Source of the DNA: DASUCS01 sp041166365
Lineage (GTDB): Bacteria > Actinomycetota > Acidimicrobiia > Acidimicrobiales > JACDCH01
Assembly (NCBI GenBank): GCA_041166365.1
Contig: JBEEFX010000183.1
Span: 1 to 10,559 of the forward strand
Direction: 5' to 3'
Length of the DNA: 10,559 nucleotides
The position numbers and the translations under genes were made by a program. Under the pieces are notes generated by a model that was not told where the DNA came from, searched no databases, and saw only the letters and a program-made list of their open reading frames with translations. Position 1 is the stretch's first letter. Each line of letters opens with the position of its first letter. This document shows, piece by piece, positions 5,924 to 10,559 of this stretch.

Positions 5924-6564
5924 GACTTCACCGCCTTGACGGCGTCGCGGATGACGACGAGGCCGCCGTTCGGACCCGGAACCGAGCCCTTCACGAGGAG
6001 GAGGTTGCGCTCGACGTCGGCCGAGACCACTTCGAGGTTGAGTGTGGTCGTGCGCTGTCCACCCATGCGGCCGGCCATGCGGGTGCCCTTGAACACGCGG
6101 GCCGGAGTGGCGCACTGGCCGATCGCACCGGGAGAGCGGTGGGCCCGGTGCACGCCGTGGCCCGCGCCGAGACCGGAGAAGCCGTGGCGTTTCATGACGC
6201 CGGCGTTGCCTTTGCCCTTGCTCACGGCGGTGACGTCGACGCGCTCGCCGTTCTCCAGCACATCGACCTTGAGCTCTTGGCCCACCTCGAACCCGCTGAC
6301 GTCGTCGATGCGGAGCTCGACGACGCGGGAGCCAGCTTCGACGCCGGCCTTGTCGAAGTGGCCGGCCTCCGGCTTGTTCAGCCGCCGGGGGTTGGCGCGG
6401 CCGAAGGTCACCTGCACGGCGCTGTAGCCGTCGCGCTCGGTGGTCTTGACCTGCACGACGCGAAGGGGCGCGACTCTGACCACGGTGACGGGCACGACGC
6501 GGTTGTCGTCGCTCCACACCTGAGTCATGCCGACCTTCTCGCCGACGATCGCTTTCGTTGCCAT
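5920..6564 (-). CDS. rplC: 50S ribosomal protein L3
   Basis: L3 is an early assembly protein; a long loop reaches the peptidyl transferase centre. The 214-residue product has the typical start KAIVGEKVGMTQVW, KPEAGHFDKAGVEAG, the conserved VSKGKGNAGVMKRHGFSG (about residues 114-131), HRSPGAIGQC (142-151) and the loop GTRMAGRMGGQRTT with Gln170 at the place methylated by PrmB in some bacteria. ATG 6564 is the only sensible start, with GGAAGG about 11 bases upstream. It is the first ribosomal gene after a 238-bp gap, so here it leads the operon; the S10 gene normally placed before it is absent. The stop overlaps the rplD GTG. Confidence 0.98.
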   Translation of the reverse strand: MATKAIVGEKVGMTQVWSDDNRVVPVTVVRVAPLRVVQVKTTERDGYSAVQVTFGRANPRRLNKPEAGHFDKAGVEAGSRVVELRIDDVSGFEVGQELKVDVLENGERVDVTAVSKGKGNAGVMKRHGFSGLGAGHGVHRAHRSPGAIGQCATPARVFKGTRMAGRMGGQRTTTLNLEVVSADVERNLLLVKGSVPGPNGGLVVIRDAVKAVKS

Positions 6565-6592
6565 CCCTGGCCTGGCCTTCCGAGTTCACAAC

Positions 6593-6625
6593 GACGCTCC
6601 GCTCGGGTGGACCCGGCGGAGCGTC
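6593..6625 (-). promoter_or_regulatory. Strong hairpin in the rplC leader
   Basis: Arms GACGCTCCGC and GCGGAGCGTC pair perfectly (10 bp). Inside them CGGG and CCCG pair around a four-base loop (TCCA in the RNA sense), with one bulged A. It lies 28 bases before the rplC ATG and has no T run after it, so it does not look like a terminator. Operons for ribosomal proteins are often controlled by a product binding such a leader; L4, the second gene here, does this in gammaproteobacteria. That role is an inference. Confidence 0.5.
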
Positions 6626-6647
6626 AGTTCGGTTTTGCTGCGCGGTT

Positions 6648-6663
6648 CCTGCCAGCGGGCAGG
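6648..6663 (-). promoter_or_regulatory. Small perfect hairpin in the rplC leader
   Basis: CCTGCC and GGCAGG pair around a four-base loop (CGCT in RNA sense), 22 bases upstream of the larger leader hairpin. It may be part of the same folded leader. Confidence 0.35.
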
Positions 6664-6696
6664 CGGACGCAGACATCGATTACAAGCGGACAGGAG

Positions 6697-6726
6697 ACAC
6701 TACCGACTCTTCCGGCCGTCGTCCAA
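6697..6726 (-). promoter_or_regulatory. Candidate promoter of the ribosomal operon
   Basis: The minus strand shows TTGGAC (6721-6726), an 18-base spacer, and TAGTGT (6697-6702), which fits the TAnnnT pattern of actinobacterial -10 boxes; the -35 box is a poor match. Transcription from here would give a leader of about 125 bases holding both hairpins. It is the best candidate in the gap, but short motifs like this arise by chance. Confidence 0.3.
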
Positions 6727-6741
6727 GGCGCAGCCGGCGAA

Positions 6742-6786
6742 CGTTTGGGCTTTCTGGCGTGCTGAGCGCGCCAAAACGCCCAAACG
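6742..6786 (-). terminator. Long hairpin after the flavoprotein gene, likely terminator
   Basis: The arms 6742-6759 and 6769-6786 form an 18-bp stem around a 9-base loop, 16 bases after the reductase stop. There is no T run, as is common for terminators in high-GC actinobacteria. In minus-strand RNA one of the two imperfect positions becomes a G-U pair, leaving only one mismatch. In plus-strand RNA both are mismatches, which favours a role in the minus-strand transcript. It separates the cyclase-reductase unit from the ribosomal operon. Confidence 0.55.
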
Positions 6787-6802
6787 ACGGGACGGGCGAG
6801 GC

Positions 6803-7333
6803 CTAGAAGCCTTCGAGGTTGAGGCGGCGGGCGGTGTCGATGACCTCGGTGACGACCGACTGGACCCGGCCGGTGGCCCGCTCGTCCAGGCCCGCCTTCA
6901 CCTCTTCGGAGTTCAGGGCGCAGTAGTCCGGGGCCACCCAGGCTCCCAGGGAGCGGGCCACGATCGACATGTTGTTGAGCGTGTTCAGCGCAGCCATCGC
7001 CCCGCCGGCCAGCGCGAACAGCCCGACCACGTCGCCCTTCATGGGCTCCTTGGCGAGGTGGTCGAACAGGTTCTTCAGACCGCCCGTCATCCCGCTGTGG
7101 TATTCGGGCGACACCCACATGTGGGCGTGCATCTCGGCCACCCGCTGCTGCCACGCCACCGATCGGGGATCGTCCCAGGCGAGCGTGCCGTCGTTGACGG
7201 GGAGGTCGGCCTCGGCGGGGTGCGTGAAGTCGACCTCCACGCCCTGCGCCTTCGCCATCTCACAGAGCTTCGAAGCGAGGATGAAGCAACTCGAATCCTC
7301 GCGGCTGATCGCGGAGACCACCATGACCTTCAT
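6803..7333 (-). CDS. NADPH-dependent FMN reductase-like flavoprotein
   Basis: The 176-residue product belongs to the flavodoxin-like NADPH-dependent FMN/azo reductase family: cytosolic FMN-binding proteins that use NAD(P)H to reduce flavin, quinones, azo dyes or metal ions. The start MKVMVVSAISREDSS gives the first strand and the FMN phosphate loop (residues 7-15). The signature SPEYHSGMTGGLKNLFDHL (75-93) corresponds to the family TPEY(N)..GxLKNxxDWL flavin contact. GDVVGLFALAGGAM (100-113) is the next strand and loop. ATG 7333 overlaps the stop of the cyclase-ATPase gene by four bases (ATGA), so it is probably translated by coupling; no good ribosome binding site of its own is seen. It is followed by the hairpin at 6742-6786. 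The physiological substrate cannot be told from sequence. Confidence 0.9.
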   Translation of the reverse strand: MKVMVVSAISREDSSCFILASKLCEMAKAQGVEVDFTHPAEADLPVNDGTLAWDDPRSVAWQQRVAEMHAHMWVSPEYHSGMTGGLKNLFDHLAKEPMKGDVVGLFALAGGAMAALNTLNNMSIVARSLGAWVAPDYCALNSEEVKAGLDERATGRVQSVVTEVIDTARRLNLEGF

Positions 7334-10300
7334 CGGCCGCTGACAGTACCGGAAAGCGCCGCTTCGGCACGGGCCAGGGCGCGCGCCGTATCGGCGAGCA
7401 CGTAGGGCGATCCGAGGGCCTCGGCGCCGGCCAGCGCCTGTCTGACCAGGACGAGTCCTTGCGCGTCGCCGACCATGGCCAGGGCTTCGCCTTCGATGGC
7501 GTCGGCCATCACTCGCTCCCGCCGTGCCGCGGCGCGATCCAGGCGCAGGCGGCCGCCCGCCGCGAGCTCCCGGGCGCCGGCCGCGTCGCCGACCACGAGA
7601 GCTGCTCGCGCCCGGGCCAGCGCCAGCCGAGCCTCGAGCCGCCATCCGAGCCATGGATCGCGCTCGAGCAGCCCCGCGAGCTGCGCGAGAACGGACTCTG
7701 CGCTGTCGCCGCGGTCGAGCGCGGCGTGCGCCAGGGTCAGGTAGGCGTCCGCCGCGGCGTCGACGGCGACCGAACGCTCCACGGCGAGCGCGACGGCGGC
7801 GGACGCGAGCGAGCACGCTTCCTCGAGGTCGCCCCGCTCCCGCCACAACTCGGCAAGCGCGGCCCGCACGCCGACCGCGACGGATGGATCGCCCCGTTCG
7901 TCGGCCCGCGCCAACAGGGGCGCAGCGAGCTCGATGGCGTCGTCGAAGTTGCCGGCCTCGACGTCGGCCGCCACCAACCAACGGCCGCAGAGGTCGGCGA
8001 GGAACCAGTATTGATGGCGCCACGAGAGCTCGAGCGCCCGACGGAGCGAGGTGCGGGCATCCTCCGGCTTCCCCTCCCAGAGCCACAGCACGCCGGTCAC
8101 CAAGTGCGCGCGCGCCTCGGTGAAGGCATCACCGACGCTGCGGGCCTCGGCGGCGGCGCCGTCGACCGCGTCGAAGGCCACGGTGAGCCTGCCGGCCACG
8201 CCGGCCGAGAAGGCTCGCGACACGGCGACACCTGCTCGAAGTGAGGTCGCCGCCAGATCCGCGATCTCGCCGCCATCGGCGAGCTCCTGAGCGCGGACGA
8301 GGTGATGGCCGGCACCGGTCGGGTCGCCGGCGATCGTCACGTACCACCCGACGCGTTCCTCGACGCCCGCCTCTTCTGCCACATCGCCCACCACACGTCG
8401 GAGATCCACCGCGGCCCGGAGATCGTCGACCCCGCCGCGGTCACCGAGCATGAGGCGCGACACGCCGAGATGCTCGAGGAACCAGGCGGCGTCGGCGTCA
8501 TCCACCGCGCCGGGCTCACGGGCACGGATGCCCAACGCCCGGCGAGCTCGATCGGCCGTTCCCCCGACGCTGTGCGATGCCTCGGCGTACTCGACCGCGG
8601 TCCGCAGATAGGGAATCGCGAGAGCGGGTTCGTCGGAGAGCTCGTAATGCGACGCGATCAGCTCCACGTTGTCGTCGGCCCGGTCAGGCTCGAGCTCCAG
8701 AAGCGCCTCGGCCACGGCGCGGTGCAGGCGAGGTCGACGCCGGCGCAGGATGCTCTCGTACGCGACCTCGCGCACCACATGGCTCCTGAACGTCCAGAAC
8801 TCGTCGTCTTCGCTGCCGGGCGCGACCACCAACTCGGAGGTCGCGAGCTCCGCCAGCGACGACTGGAGTGCGTCCGGCACGGTCGCGACGGCCTCGAGCA
8901 GGCGAAGCCGGAAGCGCATGCCGATGACCGCGGCATCTTGCAGGGTGACGCGCGCGTTGGTGGCGACGCGATCCATGCGCGCCTCGACGAGCTCGGCCAC
9001 CGAGCTCGGGATGTCCAGGGTGTCGGGGTCGCCGGTGAGCCGGTACGACCCGTCGGCCGACTGCGTGACGACTTCACAGTCGATGAGCGAGAGCGCGATC
9101 TCCTCGGCGAACTCGGCATTGCCGTCGGCTTGATACGCGAGCCGCGCCCGCTGCTCGGGCGAGAGAATCCCGGGGAGGAGGCCCTCGAACATCGCCGACA
9201 TCTCGTCGTCGCCCAAGGGCGCCAGCCGCACCGTGACCAAGTCCTCGTCACCGTCGATCGCGGCATCGAACCGCGCCGGCGCTTGCCGCGCGACGAACAC
9301 CCACAGGGCGGCATCCGATCGGGTCGACTGCGACAGGTACCGGAGCAGCTCCAACGAGCCGCGGTCGGCCGAGTCGATGTCGTCCAGCACGATCAGCAAC
9401 GGCCGTCGCGCCGCGGTGGCGCCGAGCAGCCGCGCAAACGTGAGCTCGAAGTCGGGCGGCAGGGCCACCCCACCGCGCAGCACCGCTCCGACCACGTCGC
9501 GCTCCGCGCCGGCGGGAAAGCTCTCGAGGTGACGGGTGAAGGCCTCCATCAGTAGGCCGAGCGGCTGCTCCCCGACAACCCGCGCGGACCCGTGGATCAG
9601 GTTGAAGTCGCCGCCGGCGGCCGCGACGAACTCCGCGACCAGCCGCGACTTTCCGACACCCGGTTCTCCTACCACCACCACCGACGTGCCGTCGCCGGTG
9701 GCGGTCTGCGCGGCCAGGGCGTGCAGCTGCGCGAGCTCCAACGTCCGCCCGATGAACGGCGCGCGCAGCCGACCGTTCTCCTCCCGCTCGCCCGGCTGGA
9801 GCTCGCCGACGACGTTGTACGCAGCGACGGGCTGAGCCTTGCCCTTCACCTCGAAGACGCCACGGTCCTCGAGCCGGAAGTCGCGGCGCAGCCGCCGCGA
9901 CGTCTCCGACGACACGAAGATCTCGCCCCGCTGTGCGAGGTTCATGAGTCGAGCGGCGGTGTTGATGGTGTCGCCCATGACACCGAACTGCGAGCCGTCG
10001 CCGACCGTGCCGGCGATCACGATGCCCGTGTTGATGCCTGCATGCATGCCGATCGCCGGCAGGTCCGGCCGAGCGGCGGCCTTCTCGTTGAGCACCTGGT
10101 TGATCTCGAGCGCGCTGCGAGCGGCGCGCTGCGGCTCGTCGTCATGGGCGATCGGCGCTCCGAAGATCGCACACACCGCATCGCCGATGAACTTCTCGAT
10201 GTACCCGTCGTGGCGGTTGATGATCGCGGCGACGGCGGACATCGCATCCTTCATCACGAGTTGGAACTCTTCGGCGTCCAAGTGCTCGGACAGCTCCGTG

Positions 10301-10530
10301 AAGCCCGACACATCGGCGAAGAGCACGGTGACGTTGCGACGTTCACCTTCGACGAGCCCGAGGCGCTTCCACAACGAGTCGTCGCGGGCAGCCGGATCCG
10401 CAACCGGGGACGCGAGCTCCACGTCCGTGATGCCCACCTTTTCGGCGATACGCGCGAGCAGCTCGCCCTGCTTGCGGACGGCGGCGGTCAGCTCGGCCAG
10501 CGCCGCCGCAACGTCGTCAGCGGCGGTCAC
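7330..10530 (-). CDS. Class III adenylate cyclase-STAND ATPase-helical repeat regulator
   Basis: The 1066-residue protein has four parts. Residues ~5-32 look like a short coiled coil. Residues ~62-240 are a class III nucleotide cyclase domain with metal-binding Asp73 (FADVSGFT) and Asp117 (KFIGDAV), adenine-selecting Lys113 and Asp187, and Asn190 and Arg194 of GDTINTAARL, so it looks active and makes cAMP rather than cGMP. Residues ~258-480 are an ATPase domain of the STAND/MalT-like kind, with Walker A GEPGVGKS (288-295), Walker B LLIVLDDID (378-386) and a GNAEFAEE motif. From ~500 to the end it is alanine- and leucine-rich helical repeats, probably TPR-like. No membrane segment is seen. Such proteins are commonly annotated as cyclase/ATPase regulators; the signal is unknown. 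I use GTG 10530, whose GTGA could overlap the stop of an upstream gene; the frame stays open to the window edge, so a further upstream start is possible. Confidence 0.88.
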   Translation of the reverse strand: MTAADDVAAALAELTAAVRKQGELLARIAEKVGITDVELASPVADPAARDDSLWKRLGLVEGERRNVTVLFADVSGFTELSEHLDAEEFQLVMKDAMSAVAAIINRHDGYIEKFIGDAVCAIFGAPIAHDDEPQRAARSALEINQVLNEKAAARPDLPAIGMHAGINTGIVIAGTVGDGSQFGVMGDTINTAARLMNLAQRGEIFVSSETSRRLRRDFRLEDRGVFEVKGKAQPVAAYNVVGELQPGEREENGRLRAPFIGRTLELAQLHALAAQTATGDGTSVVVVGEPGVGKSRLVAEFVAAAGGDFNLIHGSARVVGEQPLGLLMEAFTRHLESFPAGAERDVVGAVLRGGVALPPDFELTFARLLGATAARRPLLIVLDDIDSADRGSLELLRYLSQSTRSDAALWVFVARQAPARFDAAIDGDEDLVTVRLAPLGDDEMSAMFEGLLPGILSPEQRARLAYQADGNAEFAEEIALSLIDCEVVTQSADGSYRLTGDPDTLDIPSSVAELVEARMDRVATNARVTLQDAAVIGMRFRLRLLEAVATVPDALQSSLAELATSELVVAPGSEDDEFWTFRSHVVREVAYESILRRRRPRLHRAVAEALLELEPDRADDNVELIASHYELSDEPALAIPYLRTAVEYAEASHSVGGTADRARRALGIRAREPGAVDDADAAWFLEHLGVSRLMLGDRGGVDDLRAAVDLRRVVGDVAEEAGVEERVGWYVTIAGDPTGAGHHLVRAQELADGGEIADLAATSLRAGVAVSRAFSAGVAGRLTVAFDAVDGAAAEARSVGDAFTEARAHLVTGVLWLWEGKPEDARTSLRRALELSWRHQYWFLADLCGRWLVAADVEAGNFDDAIELAAPLLARADERGDPSVAVGVRAALAELWRERGDLEEACSLASAAVALAVERSVAVDAAADAYLTLAHAALDRGDSAESVLAQLAGLLERDPWLGWRLEARLALARARAALVVGDAAGARELAAGGRLRLDRAAARRERVMADAIEGEALAMVGDAQGLVLVRQALAGAEALGSPYVLADTARALARAEAALSGTVSGR

Positions 10531-10559
10531 CCCGAGAGGGTCTCGAGCCCACGCCCATC
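10527..10559 (-). CDS. Possible end of an upstream gene (cut by window edge)
   Basis: One frame at the right edge reads DGRGLETLSG and ends in a TGA that overlaps the GTG start of the cyclase gene as GTGA. This is the same overlap type seen at three or more junctions in this window. Ten codons are too few to identify anything, and it may be chance. Confidence 0.25.
   Translation of the reverse strand, partial: DGRGLETLSG

Noticed and set aside
5432..6427. 331-codon open frame on the plus strand
   Set aside because: It is antisense to rplC and rplD, which are conserved along their whole length.
6565..6802. A hidden rpsJ or other small gene in the gap before rplC
   Set aside because: The gap is shorter than rpsJ, and I found no S10-like residues in any frame. 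Short open frames there have no motif or good ribosome binding site.
6565..6802. FMN riboswitch linked to the flavoprotein gene
   Set aside because: The gap is downstream of the flavoprotein gene, not upstream. No sequence resembling the FMN riboswitch core was recognised.
6803..8086. A longer flavoprotein starting inside the cyclase gene
   Set aside because: The upstream part is an Arg-rich shadow of the cyclase gene, while MKVMVVSAIS at 7333 is the expected first strand of the flavodoxin fold.
8302..9555. 417-codon open frame on the plus strand
   Set aside because: It is antisense to the ATPase and repeat regions of the cyclase protein. Its composition is Arg/Gly/His-rich and without motifs, typical of a shadow frame.

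Overview
The window is a high-GC chromosomal segment. Every gene I can support lies on the minus strand, so transcription runs from right to left. The ribosomal proteins look actinobacterial: L29 contains an LFNLRFQHVTGQL segment, L2 ends in an IVRRRR-type tail, S3 has a C-terminal extension, and GTG starts with 1-4 bp gene overlaps are common. I infer Actinomycetota, perhaps a deep or uncultured lineage such as Acidimicrobiia. The class is a guess.

Right part (about 6803-10559): a 1066-residue regulator with a class III adenylate cyclase domain, a STAND/AAA-type ATPase domain and a helical repeat region, followed with a 4-bp overlap by a small NADPH-dependent FMN reductase-like flavoprotein. 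The two are almost certainly co-transcribed. The regulator may itself overlap the end of an earlier gene cut by the window edge. A long hairpin (6742-6786) just after the reductase stop probably ends this transcript.

Middle (6565-6802): a 238-bp gap that I read as the promoter and leader of the ribosomal protein operon. It holds a weak promoter candidate and two perfect hairpins. The stronger one, with a 10-bp stem plus a 4-bp cap, sits 28 bases before rplC. rpsJ (S10), which usually precedes rplC, is not here.

Left part (1-6564): the S10-spc ribosomal protein cluster in canonical order: rplC, rplD, rplW, rplB, rpsS, rplV, rpsC, rplP, rpmC, rpsQ, rplN, rplX and the start of rplE. Genes abut or overlap by a few bases, with one clear exception: a 178-bp hairpin-rich spacer between rpsC and rplP. 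L4, L22 and S3 carry long charged C-terminal tails. The L22 tail is extreme: about 115 residues, going from basic to His/Asp-rich to an acidic heptad repeat encoded by a 21-bp tandem repeat.

Most of the window is ordinary core genome. I do not see a new multi-gene system. The points worth a second look are the structured rpsC-rplP spacer, the leader hairpin with the missing rpsJ, the L22 tail, and the cyclase-ATPase/flavoprotein pair.
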